Below, piece by piece: positions 37,775 to 50,200 of a stretch of DNA of 64,000 nt; the stretch's first letter is position 1; each line of letters opens with the position of its first letter. The position numbers were made by a program, and so were the translations under genes. The notes beneath the pieces were generated by a model. That model saw nothing but the letters and a program-made list of their open reading frames with translations, was not told the DNA's origin and searched no databases. This DNA is from Dimargaris cristalligena. Lineage: Eukaryota > Kickxellomycota > Dimargaritomycetes > Dimargaritales > Dimargaritaceae. Location: positions 62,001-126,000 of the forward strand of contig JANBQC010000014.1 of the NCBI GenBank assembly GCA_027576995.1, in the 5' to 3' direction.

Positions 37775-39186
37775 ACAATAACTAGTGAAGCAGCCCAACT
37801 GGAATCATAATAATCATAGAGTAGTGTGGTGATTGGCACGGGTAAGAGCCATACCCCCCATACAAGTGGGCTAGAGCAATAATAGTAAAAATGACCTGGC
37901 CGAGTCACCGACAACGCGAGACCAGCCGAACGAGAGAAGGAGTGACATGATGGGCGCAAATCATGATTCGCCCTCCTCTCTATAGCCCTCACACTCACCT
38001 TTCGCTTCGAATTTCACTCCGCCCTCTCCATTGGCAGAGTGTGACCACAGGCGAGCCATTTACAAGGGTTGGATGGAATCTCACCCACTTGAATCGCAAT
38101 ATTATAACGCCGTGCCCCAGTGTTTTCTATGCCTTTCCTAGTCTCCCCTAAATTCTTTTAACCATGACACACAAACCACCTGCTCTATATTACAGTAGGA
38201 GGGGGGGGAGAGAAATTCACCGGTCGACTGCGCACACTCACCAATAGCCGCTTACACCGAAATGCGGACAAGGCAAAATGGCGGAAATTCCATGCCGGGA
38301 TTTTTGCTGGGCGGGGAGTGGCTGCAGTTGGCTAAACCAATCGGTGCGACCTGCATTAGCTAGCATTACTGGCTGTTACTGCTGGGGGGAGGGGGACTGC
38401 CCACCCAATAATCCGGACCAATTATTACCCATTGAGACAGTATGCACGTGTATATATACATTCATATATATATATGTGTTTGTGGGTGTGATTGGCAATA
38501 CGACAGAACGAACAAAGCCATAGTAGAATAGAACAGCATTACCATAAAGCACAAGCACAAGGTTCTCCCCTCTGCTCAAAAGGAATGTAACCGGCTAATG
38601 AGGTCCGAAAATGAGCGACCTAGAGGGCACGTCATGGATTGTCGCCCCCCGCCGACTCTCCTTCTCCGGCTGGTCCCAGCTATGGCCAATATGGGCATTC
38701 ATTGCCATCTTTCCTCATTCAATAGTATACTCTCACTCACTCACTCACATAGCTTCTCCTTTACTAATCCCCTTATTGTTCCTCCCCCCTTTTTTTGCAC
38801 TTTGGTGTGTTGCCCAATATTTTACTTCACAACGGCCATTTTAGTAACCCCTCCTCACTTTATGGGGCCGGCTAATCCAAAGACACATAATACAAATTCC
38901 TAGGTGAGGGGGACGGGTCGAAAAGGGGGGAATGGAGGAAAGAGGAGAAAGAGACGAGGTAGATGGAACATAAGGTTGAAGGGAAAATCCGGCGTGGTTA
39001 CTGGTGAGGCAATCCCCCTCCCATCTCCCCTTTCCTTGTCGAGCTAGCTTCTAATTATGGACTGACCACTTCCCGCCCGCTGTCGGCTCCCATGTTTAAT
39101 TGGAGGTGAGGCTATAGGTCATGGGCAATCCTTAATAGGGGCAGCATTGGAATTCGCCGCCCCTCATTAGTGGCGTGTGGCTTGGG

Positions 39187-39194
39187 TATATAAG
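39187..39194 (+). promoter_or_regulatory. TATA box for LPMO-like gene 2
   Basis: TATATAAG in a C-rich context, followed by a pyrimidine-rich 470-base stretch up to the ATG. It could drive strong, regulated transcription with a long leader, or a leader intron may intervene. Confidence 0.4.
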
Positions 39195-39685
39195 TAGCCC
39201 GCATCCCACCCACCCCCAATTAGTTACTTGGTGTTTTCCCTTTATCGCGTGTCATTAAACTATATTACTTACTTTAAGCAACTCTAGTGTTGCCCACCAA
39301 GACCTCTTTATTATCTTTTCCTCATCTCGGAAGTCCTATCGCTAGTCGATTATCTTCTTGTTACGTTATTTACAATCTTATTTAGTTCCATTATTGAACC
39401 TTTTTGTTTCAACCCAACTGGTTATAATAAGAGCTGCTTTTGTTCTTAGCCACTCCTTCTATTCTCTATTTCTTACTTCTGTAGCCTGCCGCCCACTACC
39501 TTTCACTGTACACTGCGTGTACCTGTGCTTCTCTCTTTCTCTGCGTGTTTGCAATTATTAATTTCGCTTGGGCCACTTGTCTACGACCCACGGCCACAAC
39601 ATTATCAGTAACTTTAATACGGGTATTATCTACTAATCCTTTTACTTGAATCCATCCTCTTATAATCTTATAATATTATCCAACG

Positions 39686-40816
39686 ATGAATCATTTATTT
39701 ACGCTTTTCGGCCTGGCCGCCCTCGCCCTCAGTGGCACCGAAGGCCATGGTATGCTCTACCAAATTTCCGGCAACGGAGTGGCGGGTAGTCCCGGCACCG
39801 CCGGGTCCCGTGGCAACCTGGAGTTCTACGGCACCTGCGGTGTGGGCCAGGGCTGTAAGGGCCCCTGTGACGACGTCAAGTCGGCCGTGAACTGGAATAT
39901 GCCCAAGCCCATCTATACCCGCGACTCCGAGGTGACCGTGAGCTGGAAGCGGCTCAACCACCCCGGCGGTTTCGTGCGCCTCGCCATCGTGCCCTTTGAC
40001 CAGTCCGATAGTTGGGATGCTTTTAAATCCAATATCGTTGGCGGGTCGTGTTACGAAGCCCACTGCGGGGCCACCGACCCGAGCAACCTCAACTTCTGGG
40101 GTCCTCTGACCGGCTCCGGTTCCGACACGTGCTACACCAAGATTAAGATGCCCTCGAACTTGGCCGACGGCAAGTACACCATCCAGTGGCTCTGGCACGG
40201 TGGCGGTATCGTGTTTGGCGAAAAGGATACCGCTTTCGGCGAGTTTTACTCGTGTTCCGATTTCTCCATCCAGGGCGGTGCGGCGCAGACCACTGCCAAG
40301 CCCGCCGTGGCCTTCACCGGTGGCGATATCATGGAACCCAACAGCGATACCTGCCGCTTCTGGAAGTGTGACAGTACCCAGCTATGCACCTACGGTGGTC
40401 AGGTCCCTGCTAACGCCCATGACCCCGATGAATCGAAGGCTACCCTCGACCCCGCCTTCCATAATGTTGAGCCCAGCCGTGGCCGCCCTACTTGGGCCAA
40501 CGGGGCCGTCACTCCCAGCACGGGCAACACTAGCTCCTCGTCGAACATTGCCGCGGCCTCGACCTCGACCTCAGCCTCGGTTTTGGCTTCCGCCTCTTCC
40601 GCTCCCACCACCACCGGGGGTAGCGATACTGAAGATATTAGAAACAATGAAATTCCCGCGAACCCTGAAACTACTACTAGCCCCTCCGCTCCGGGAGCCA
40701 ACAATGGCAGCTCGAACAGCGCCGAGACTGTTTCGACCACCGTCAAGGGCAAGAAGTGCAAGTGCAGGGGAGGCCGGTGCCCCGAGAAGCAGACCACCGT
40801 CAGCGCCATTGTGTAG
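39686..40816 (+). CDS. Secreted LPMO-like copper protein 2 with Ser/Thr tail
   Basis: A single exon of 376 residues. A 20-residue signal peptide precedes His21 (mature HGMLYQISGNG). His92 in KRLNHPGGFVRLAIVP is the second brace histidine, and FGEFYSCSDF carries the axial aromatic. CGVGQGCKGPCDD, SCYEAHCG and TIQWLWHGGGIVFGE align along the whole catalytic domain with LPMO-like 1, so the two are paralogs. After about residue 245 a Ser/Thr/Ala-rich, probably O-glycosylated linker runs to a basic Cys cluster (KGKKCKCRGGRCPE) at the end, which could bind substrate or wall. Codons are strikingly C/G-ending compared with copy 1, as expected of a highly expressed gene. Substrate and CAZy family are not established. 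Confidence 0.82.
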   Translation: MNHLFTLFGLAALALSGTEGHGMLYQISGNGVAGSPGTAGSRGNLEFYGTCGVGQGCKGPCDDVKSAVNWNMPKPIYTRDSEVTVSWKRLNHPGGFVRLAIVPFDQSDSWDAFKSNIVGGSCYEAHCGATDPSNLNFWGPLTGSGSDTCYTKIKMPSNLADGKYTIQWLWHGGGIVFGEKDTAFGEFYSCSDFSIQGGAAQTTAKPAVAFTGGDIMEPNSDTCRFWKCDSTQLCTYGGQVPANAHDPDESKATLDPAFHNVEPSRGRPTWANGAVTPSTGNTSSSSNIAAASTSTSASVLASASSAPTTTGGSDTEDIRNNEIPANPETTTSPSAPGANNGSSNSAETVSTTVKGKKCKCRGGRCPEKQTTVSAIV

Positions 40817-40878
40817 AGAATGGGCTTAGTCCGCCACACCTCACCCGGTTTAACCCACTGGTCACATTATTATTGGGT

Positions 40879-40909
<31 letters not shown>

Positions 40910-42028
40910 ATATGCCGCTCCCTTGACCTACCTCCACTTCCATTTAATTCACGTAATCCTTGCCCAGTTATCTGCATTGTTTCTTTTCGCTCCTTGTTAC
41001 TTGGTGTCCTTGAGGATTTGATGCCTGGCTTCTCTGTTTATGCCTCCGGGTCTATCATCATCATTACCATCTACTTCCGTTTCAGAGTCCTTCATGACCG
41101 ACTTTTCGTTTGTAATGGAGGGTCCTTTTTAACTTTATTGGCACCCGTTGTCCTTAGCTATCCAGTGCATTTTTATCTGTGGACCATCTTAAGTAAAATC
41201 TATTTCCATCCAAATACTTGAAATTCAATAGAGGTGTTTAGTTCGATGATGTATGTTTTACAAGGTTGCCACTAAACCTCGTTACGTGGATGGAGAGGTT
41301 GGTGATTGGCGGTCACTTGTCGAGCCGGTTGAGTTGTGGGGAATTTGGCCGAAGTTGGGGGTCTATGTACACAATATTTTAATCAGATGCAGCGCTGTGT
41401 ATCTTGGTGGACAATGTCGCTCGGCCTTTGCTAAGTAGAATCGATATGCCCGACCGGTATGATACGGGGTCGGAAGTATCCCCATTCTCCCCCTAATGTG
41501 GGAGCAGCTCCGTGCTGAACTTGCCTGAGGTCGGCGGCTGCCTGGTAGATAGCGAAGGGAGGAGAGAGCAAGAATTGACGATGGGCCAGGAAGAGTGTGG
41601 GGGGAGAGACTAGCGTTGTGGTGATTCACGGGGACAATAGGGATGATGGGGGCCGGTGGGGGAGGGAGACTCCTTCCCTCCTTCAGTTTTGAGTTGGATT
41701 GCCTGCTGACAGGGTTGATTGGCCGGCGAAGCAAGGGCGGGGAATATGTCACTTGTAGGCGAAAGGAATGTGCGTAGATAATATAGTCCTTTCACATATG
41801 CGCATATATACTACGGCATCTCCCACAGTTCATAGTCCACCCGCACACTTATAGCCACATTAACCGTCCAGCTGTATATCTCAGGCCACCTCAACCTTCC
41901 TCAACCTTCTCTCTCTCTCTTCCTCTCTTTCCCTTTCCTTTCCTTTCCTTTCCGTTCCGCAACTCCCGGTACGTTTCACTCCTTCCCCCCCGCCCTTTCA
42001 TCCCCTCCATCTTTATTACTTTTCCATC
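40817..42028. other. Intergenic between LPMO-like 2 and profilin
   Basis: The LPMO-like 2 3' flank carries a (TA)n run near 40879-40900. The pyrimidine-rich profilin promoter and leader follow at 41880-42028. The + frame at 40820-41221 is not protein-like. Confidence 0.5.
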
Positions 42029-43026
42029 ATGTCGTGGCAACCTTGGGCCGATAACATTGTTCGCTCCGGATTCCAGAGCGGTGCTATCTGCGGGCAGCAG
42101 GGTGGCGTATGGGCCAGTACCCCCGGTTGTGAGGTAAGTGCCACAACCCCCCGTCCAACTTCCTCTAATTCTCCCACCTCCCAGGTTGGGGCCTGTTGGT
42201 CGAGAAGTTAGTCCCGGAGGCTTATATATATGCGTGAGGTCCACAATGCGCGCATTCAGCCGAGGCCAACTCCGACCGGCAAAGTGGGATGGGTGATATT
42301 TGGTCTGCGGCATTCCAGTGCTTACCCCCCCCCTTAGTATCGTTTTTACTGATGCCACCTATAATATTTTTTCCGAGAGCCGTGGTCCTCTCCTGTCCAT
42401 AGCCCCTTCGTGAGTATTATAGCTGGTTTCGCCCAATATCCATTTAATCGCTTCTCCGGCACTTATCCCCCTTCCATGCCTTGGGCTACCCTTATACATT
42501 CCTTTCCTTTCAATAGATCAAGGAAACTGAAATCCGCAGTCTTGCTGACGGTTTCAATGATCCTACCAACCTCCGTAGCAACGGTATATTAGTCAATGGC
42601 ATTAAATATTTCGCCCTACAGTGCGACGACAAAACCCTGATGGGCAAAAAGGTAGGCATATATATATTCCTTATTTCCAATGACCCAACCAAATAGCCGA
42701 TGCTGTATCGGTGGGGTACTTGCCCTTCCTTCTCCATTCCCCCATTTTTTTTTGATGGAGGGGAAGATGATTGCTCACCTGACTCAACTGTTTTACCCAC
42801 TGTTTCGCCCATTTTCGTAAACCTTTATGCTTATTAACCTTTGTTCTATACCACTTCCATCGATCCCCTTCCCTCCCTAAAACCCCATTAGAACGACACC
42901 GGTGTCATCTGCATCAAGTCGAAACAAGCCATCGTCGTGGGCATCTACGACTCTAAGCTGACCGCTGGCCAGGCCAATATTAATCTGAACACCGTGGCCA
43001 CTAACCTTGCTAACATGGGCTATTAA
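42029..43026 (+). CDS. PFY1: Profilin
   Basis: Exons 42029-42133, 42517-42651 and 42892-43026 give 124 residues, all junctions in phase 0. Profilin binds actin monomers and polyproline, feeding ATP-actin to formins and to WASP-type nucleators. The N-terminal MSWQPWADNIVRSG holds the aromatic residues of the polyproline site. GAICGQQGGVWAST, GILVNGIKYFALQCDD, GVICIKSKQAIVVGIYD and the C-terminal helix NTVATNLANMGY match the family throughout. Its natural partner, the proline-rich WASP protein, is encoded elsewhere in this window. Confidence 0.96.
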
Positions 43027-43961
43027 TTAGTCGGGCTGCCACCACATCATATACCCATCGATTGCTTGACTGGGCAATGGCTTTATACTATTGGTCTTGT
43101 TTCCTTTTATCCTGGTTAACAGCCGTATACTCTAAACTTCTATCATTCTACCCCCCCCTCTTTCTATTTGATGCCACCCATTCCAACGCGGTAGTCTGCT
43201 TTCGTTAACCGGTCTTTCAAAAGACCTCCTATTTTTCGGAAAAAAAATAAGATGTCACTCCTTGGTGACCTCCCCCTCCCTTTCCTTTACATCAATTTCT
43301 AGCTCGCCCCTTTTCTCGGGTATGGTCCTGGGTGGCTCTCTTTGAAGCTTCTCTTGCATCTTATTCGTAGGGATGCCCCATTTTATGCGTTTATGGTCGA
43401 CACTTAAACACCACCTCCATTACACCAGTCCGATGAAGCCTTTTGTTTGACCTATTTCTCCGTTTCCTCTATACTAGCCGTCGACACTATTCGCGGCCCT
43501 ATTAAATGTCTTATATATATCTCTGTTGGGGATAGCGTATCCAATCAGCCCATGAGCAGAAGGCCGCTGCTTTCTCTCTGTATCGGCAAGCGGGGTGCTG
43601 AACACTGGGCAGCGATTAGTATAGTCCAGAACCCGAAGAAGCTATTTATTGAAGTGTGTTGATAATCAGCCCGGTAATTGGACTTATAGTCAGTCGTTCA
43701 TATTATAAAACGATTAATGCGTCTCCTTCGCTGCCAAGATGACCAGAACTGTTTATCCCATGGAAATCAAGATCAGATGAAAAGCCCCCAATGCTTAATT
43801 TTGGTCACTTCAGGGTAGATGGATGCGATGAGATTGGGAGTTCTTTTTTCAAATACTAGTTATATGGAGCGTATGTCAATCAAGTGGTATAAATGTCGGT
43901 ATTGGTATAATCAAGTTTGAGGGTGTATCAAAATAAGAGGCCATGTTATAAGTAGGTGCTA
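43027..43961. other. Convergent spacer, profilin / TPR-like
   Basis: No gene is recognised. A 71-codon + frame at 43447-43662 has no recognisable features. Confidence 0.45.
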
Positions 43962-46299
43962 CTAATCGTCGGAGTCCAGAGATACGGCCAAATCACTTAG
44001 TTGGGCCCGCAATTCGCCATCATGGGGGTTAATGGCCAGGGCCTTCTTCAGGGCCTCCACTCCTCGTTCGTAGCGATCCATGAGACAGTCCTCATTCTCC
44101 TCCAGTGTACTCGTGTATATATAAACATGGCCCAACAGTTTAAGGATGTTGGCGCTAAGTTGGGTATGGGCAGTGGTTTCGGGCTGCTTGCCCTTGCCAT
44201 CCCGGTTGCTGGCGGGGTCGGAGAGATCTATGAGTCGGCTGATCACGTCATCCAACTGTGCCTGTCGGTAGGGAGAGTTCACAGGATGACGGAGGAGCCA
44301 GCGTGGGTTGAGTCGAGTTGAGAATGATATTTCACCATACGTACATACATGCATACCCACACACAAATCATTATATATATATATATATGAATAACCGGGT
44401 TGGCACAGGCGTAAGAGCTCGCTGAAATTTCGCTCGTAGTGATACACTCTATAATGGAATGGAAAAAGGTCAATGTCGTCGGCACTTACCTTGGCATCCG
44501 TGGGATCAAGCAGCCGTGGGCTAGTTGGGGCCAGGTATTCGCGTACCACAAAGAACTGGCTTCGGCAGTACAGAAACACCCCGGGGGTATCCACTTGGAG
44601 TTTGGGGTCCAGTGTCGTGGCTTTCTCCAAGAAGCGAATCGTCTCTGTGTAAATATAAGTGGCCACCACTGTAGTCAAATACAGTTATAGCAGAATGGGC
44701 CGAGTTGAGTCGAATCGGTAAGCACAGGAAAAGCGGATTAGATTACAAAGTGAGATTGGTACTGATCCATAGTCTATAAATCCAATTCATGTAGTGGGGT
44801 CTGTTCGTCAGTTTTCAATAAACATCCGAAGCCATATATATATATAAGAGGGGTAGAAATACTAACATTTGGTAGTTTGCTCCGATAGGTAGTTGGTTAG
44901 GCCATGGGCAATTAGAAGTGGCATATAGGTGACGTTATCGCAGCATGTCCGGGAGTAATAATCAACGGCCTAAGTGATGGTAAGATTATGATTAGCATCA
45001 TTAATAAGGTGGATGGGCAAAAACATATGATTAGATGTGACCCGGCCTCATAAACACTACCCCCATCGGGTTAATAGCTTGCCAATTCCCCCATATTCTT
45101 GCTGGGTTTGTTGTTGTTATTTCTTAGAAAATAAAAAAATTGACCCTAAAAATCCGGTTGGCGTTCTAGTGATTCCACAAAATAAAATAACTAAAGAGCG
45201 GGCTTACCTGATTCAAATGACGGGAAGCATTATGTAATAATTCTTGCACCGAAGTCCCACCCATTTGTTGATCAGTCTGCTCGTAAAGGGAGGGTTTCCG
45301 GGGCCAGATCCCTACTCCGGTAGTGCTGCTACTGCTGTTCGTCTCGGGGATGGACCGACGATGAGCCCTGGCGTGTTGCAGGTCCGAGTTAGAGGAGGGA
45401 TCAGGGTCCGAATCCGAGCCAGGGTCCGAGTTCGAGTTCGAGTCCGAATCGTCGAGTTTGGGGCCAAATCCCTGGTCGGATTCATAGTCGCTAGCGATGC
45501 TAGAGTCCGAATTATATCCCGCCCGCTCCCGGACCCACTTGTCGATTTCGAGATCGCGCAAAATAGCCTTAAACAGAAGGGCTTTACCGCATTCGTGGTA
45601 GGTATCCATGACGAGGGCTTCCGGACGGTCGGTCATGGGGATAGACTGGGCGGAGGCCGGGGGCGAAGTCCCCGAAGCGGTTCCGGTTATGACCGTGTTG
45701 AAGTTAGTGATGGCCTGTTCGATATAGGGCAGGTAATTCACTCGGGTGGCTAATTCCATGAGGCAGATACCTTCATTGAAGAGCAGCTGGTGGAGAGGCA
45801 AGTCGCTTCCCGTTCCCGTTCCCGTCGCGGTGGCCGGGCGGCCATAGGCCGCGATTTCCTTTTCCAGGGCCTCCCGGGCTATATCAAGCAGTTGCACTAT
45901 CCGCATTTTAGAATCCTCGTCGGCGAGGGCCAGTTCCCGTCGGGACTCGTCCAGGGCCGTGAAAAGCAGTTGCGTGGCATTGGGCTCCGCGGGTGGGTCC
46001 GAGGCGGTAGCATTAGGGTTGGGGTTGCCCGCAGCGGGTACGGCCGGGGCGGACTGCCGGGGCTGATCGGGTCGGGCCCCCGGCGTGGTCGGCGTCGGAG
46101 GGCTTGTGAGCATGGCCGTGGAAACGGTCGATTCGGCTCGGGCCGGGCCGGCGGAAGGGGGGGCAAAGGCGATGGTCATGGAACAATCTTCGTTCCGGGG
46201 AAAGCAGGCCACCGAGGAGGGGTCCTCGGCCGAGGCGGAGCCTAGGCGCCGGCGTTTCGAATGGGGAGCCGCGGAAGATTCTTGTTGAGGAGGAGACAT
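43962..46299 (-). CDS. TPR-like repeat protein, possibly Ett1/Nro1-like
   Basis: Minus-strand exons 45208-46299, 44867-44969 and 43962-44668 keep frame and give about 633 residues. The N-terminal 110 residues are Pro/Ala/Ser-rich with a basic KRRR cluster (possible nuclear signal). Helical repeats follow (LLFTALDESRRELALADEDS, LLFNEGICLMELATRVNYL, YIEQAITNFNTVI), then an acidic Ser/Asp repeat (about residues 265-300), a further repeat region (RFLEKATTLDPKLQVDTPG) and a final TPR-like ALKKALAINPHDGELRAQL. Size, disorder and repeat style recall fungal Ett1/Nro1, linked to translation termination and oxygen sensing, but this is tentative. The 43962-44668 exon may itself hold one or two introns: a GTAAGT at 44489 and a (TA)n segment near 44380 sit inside an otherwise open frame. 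Confidence 0.65.
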
Positions 46300-47282
46300 G
46301 CTAGGGGAACAATGCAGTGCTTGGCGGGGTAGAAGTACCGGTGGAAAGGGTAATAATAGTACCAATGAATTGTATCTTTTTAAAAAAATATAATGAAATT
46401 AAAAATATAGTAAGCGGCTTCTTCTGTTCGGAGGAGGGGAATGTCCACACTGTGAAGGTAAAAATTGGTCGAGAGAGAGAATAAATGAAGCAGGCGGAAT
46501 GTCAATAAAACGGGTTTGCGAGGGAAGGGATGCTTTGCCAGGGTCAAGAATTTTACTAGCAAAATATATATATATATAATGCTGGCAAGGGGCACTGTGG
46601 GTGTTGAATGTGCGGGTCCTCTCAGCTTTACAGCTGGCTTTATTGTCCCCGTCCGGTGCTATCCTTTTATTAGGGGCAATTTCCCAGCCATAACCCCCCT
46701 GTTCTTAGTTTGCTTTAGTATTCTCTACTCGTCCTTTTGCCAGCCCAAGGACGCTGCTGCAATACCGTGAACTGTAGCAGCCCTGTCGACACTCAACGCG
46801 TAATATATATATATGGAAGTGGGAATGGTGGCGTGGTTGTGCAGTTTTAGAGAGAAACCACCGTCAAGTTAACTACCATATTCCATTCATATCACGTTCC
46901 TTCCATTCAAAAGGCATGTCTTTATAGTATACGTTTGGTCCTATGCCCCGGCCTACCGTTAATATGGCGCTTATTGGCGGAGTTCTTCTCTATTTTGAAC
47001 TAAAATATCAGTGAACTCGAGTCTGTATTGGTGTTGGATGGTTTATCCTGGGAATTTTAGGGGGTCACATTACCACCATGGTCCCAATACCCAGCATGTG
47101 CTTTGCTGGATTTAATGACCCCAAATAGTAGAGTATAGTTTTCGTCGAATCCCCAGCAACACGCGATTTTAGGCAGAGCCGATATGTGCCATATTATCTA
47201 CGCAATCCTCTTATTGCCACACCCACACACTGCAAAGCTATACCTATCATGAGCGGGTGCTGCATTATCTAATTGCGAGAGC
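46300..47282. other. Intergenic upstream of the TPR-like gene
   Basis: No gene is supported. Short (TA)n runs lie near 46566 and 46804. The remainder is AT-rich. Confidence 0.45.
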
Positions 47283-50200
47283 ACATTGGACCAGGTTGAT
47301 GCGGCCATGATCAATCTGATGGTAGTGAATGCCAACCTAGTTACAAGTCTAACCGAATTTACTGGTAGAATCCAGATATTTCAAGGCACCTGGACTTACG
47401 CAGGTAAACGGCCAGCCTGGCGGTTCCGGTACTTTTGAAACCCTTCACATCAATCCGTGATATTTCTATACCAATTATACGGGAATAGATGGTCAGACAA
47501 TAGCTATCTGGGATGGCGTATTATCCACAGTGGATGAGGGGATCTGCCATGAATATCGAAATTGAATACACCATCACTTTGGATTTCTCCTTACCGATCC
47601 CAACCCCACGAGTTCATCAAGCGATCCTAATCCTGTTTCGAGACTATCGCACCATGTAATGGATGTACACTCAGATATATAACACTTGACTTTGGTAGGC
47701 CTTACACATCACTACCAGCCAAGTGCCCAATTGCTAATAACCCGGTGATTCGAGACGCTGCTCTTTAGTGCGTCGGACCTTTATTAACAACCAGATACCT
47801 TTTTCTACTGGCATCTACAGTTGTCCCTGGTTCACTCGCCGATCTCTTTGCCATGGTAGCCGACGGAAACGTAGGTGAGGATAACCTAAATGGCAGTTGG
47901 CATAACCGCTTGATCCAGTTACTTCAGGATCATAGTGAAACCATCCCCAGCAGGTATAGGGAAATCATTCCAAACCCGAGGAAACTCTTTTTCGAAATAC
48001 AGTTATTTATACCGTTCCGGTTCATCTACACCGCCACTGTTGGGAACAGCAGCCCTACTCCTTCCATTCTCAGCAGCACTTCTCCAAGACTTACAATGTA
48101 TCAAAAACTGCGGGAGCTTCTAACCCAGTCCGAGGTACAAGTCGCCAACAACCTCGATGGAGTTTGACAAGCGACAGCTTTCTATGGTAGCGCAGCCCAT
48201 CATATACTGATTATTTTGACTATAGTTTATGGCAATGCCCAGGGGATGACGGAGACTGCGGTTCCTCTCTAGTACGAGAAATTACGCAATACTCAGAATG
48301 GAGCCGGGATATCAACGATTATTGGGGCGCATTTCTTGCCCCAGCCTTGGGTGAGAATACCCTCTTACCCGTGACTTTGCTTGTGCTTGAACACTGCCAC
48401 CTACAGGTAGGACTTATCTCAGGCGACTACACGCACCCAGTCTCTGGGAGAAATTCGCTCCGGGAATCCATCGTTTCGAGATGACCTTGGTGATTTAACT
48501 GGGCTACGCAGAAACTGGCGTTGAAATATGGTCCCACTGTATCAGAGTGGTGATGGCATCGGCGGCTTTGGCATTGAAGTATACACTGGAATTGACCAAA
48601 AATGACAAAATACTTTGGGAATTACCAATCACCCGTAGTCGTTGCGTATGGGTAAACAGGCGGTTTATCGTATAGGTGCAGCTGTGAAGAAATATGAATC
48701 GATCAACAATTTTGAATTAGTATATACTTGTGGTATGGCCGAAATACCCCCTCCTGTAACATGCGCCATATGTATTATTTTCGCTGGCATTTCACCGCTC
48801 ACAGTAACAGCTGGGCGCTCTGAGGAAGTGGGAGGTGTGACTCGAGGAAATAGTGTTTGGTCCAATAGCAATTTATTGGATGGGTCCGGGATCTAAACTG
48901 GGATAGAGTGTACTATATATGCCTGATGAATATATTCAATACGGGGAACGGGTCATCAGAAGATGTAATAAGGTAATAACCAAGTGGGTTGCAGTTTATC
49001 GTAGGCGGAGACTCTCCTGGTCGCTCACTGCCGCTTATTTGGGGCCATTAACTAATCATTATAACGATGCATGCCACTCTAGACTCTAATCTGTGATAAG
49101 CCAAGTCCTCGCTGGCGTCGATTTCATGAATGAAGGAATCGACTTACGAGATGGACCGGTCATGCCATATGAGAGCCCACTGTCGATTACATTGAATATT
49201 AGCTACCGGGATTTCCCATTACATCGACCCTATCGAACAAGTTTTTGGGGGCAAATCTAAAGATAGTCGCAGAGATGGAGGCGCGATCAGCCCGGCGCCA
49301 ACCTACGAATATCTAGCGTATTCATCCGCGGTGTCTGGCGATGAGCGGTCAACATTCAATAAAGAAGATAATCCCATAGGTCTATCTATGAGCATGTGAT
49401 GGGTATGTTTTGCCAAGGAGACCACGCGCGCGACTTCCCAGGGTATTTAAAATACCGATAAGGTGGGCGGGCTTTAATTTCGGGGCAACTGCAGTAATAA
49501 GTGGGGGACTGTCTCCGTCGGCCAAACTTATACATCTGTTCGAATTCTGGGGGGACATTATAAATAAAATAGTACTATTATTGACGCTGGACTGTTCACC
49601 TTAGTATGTGCATCTTCTAGTGCTTACATGATAGACTAACTGCTTTTCCACCGAATAATGCCGGGGCCATATTATGGTTAGCGACGGATACTGTTTTCCT
49701 TCCACTCCCAACATAAAGAAGGTAAACAGTTGTAGATCAGGCCTATCAAGTTACCACTACTACGGAGCGCATCGACACCAGAGATCCTTCCGCTTCAGGC
49801 AGGCCAACCATCGTCTTTCTTGCATCACCTCGTCAATGAAAATCGCCAAGCCATTTTATTTGCACATCAATCCCCCGTCCCTAGACAGTAATCGAAATCC
49901 AACAATGGCAGGCGGGCCTATAGTGACACACTGACCTATTACACCTTTAAAATACATGTCTCATAAAAGCCGGAGGAGTATATTATTTTAGGGATGTCAC
50001 TTATGTTAGTTACCCATACTAATCTAGCCAGGGTTTTTTTTTTTGGTTAAAGCAAGTTCGCCGACCCGCAAAGATTAATGGGAAATTGGCTGACTGGACT
50101 ATTTGTAGTAATCAATTATTTTTTATATTTTAATTGGCATGGCCTCCGGGTTTATCTTAGTAATTGGACAGTGTAATAATTGAGTTTAGAATCCGCCCTT

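Larger units (their letters stand above)
35758..39685. other. 3.9 kb intergenic between LPMO-like genes
   Basis: No gene is supported. Microsatellites: (ACT)n at about 35796-35818, (GT)n at about 37019-37038 and (AAT)9 at about 37748-37774. The right end is the promoter of the second LPMO-like gene. Confidence 0.5.

Noticed and set aside
42029..42211. Profilin exon 1 read through its intron to a stop
   Set aside because: A GTAAGT donor at 42134 joined to 42517 gives a complete profilin.
45244..46245. Long + frames opposite the TPR-like gene
   Set aside because: Arg/Gly-rich shadows of the minus-strand coding exon 45208-46299.
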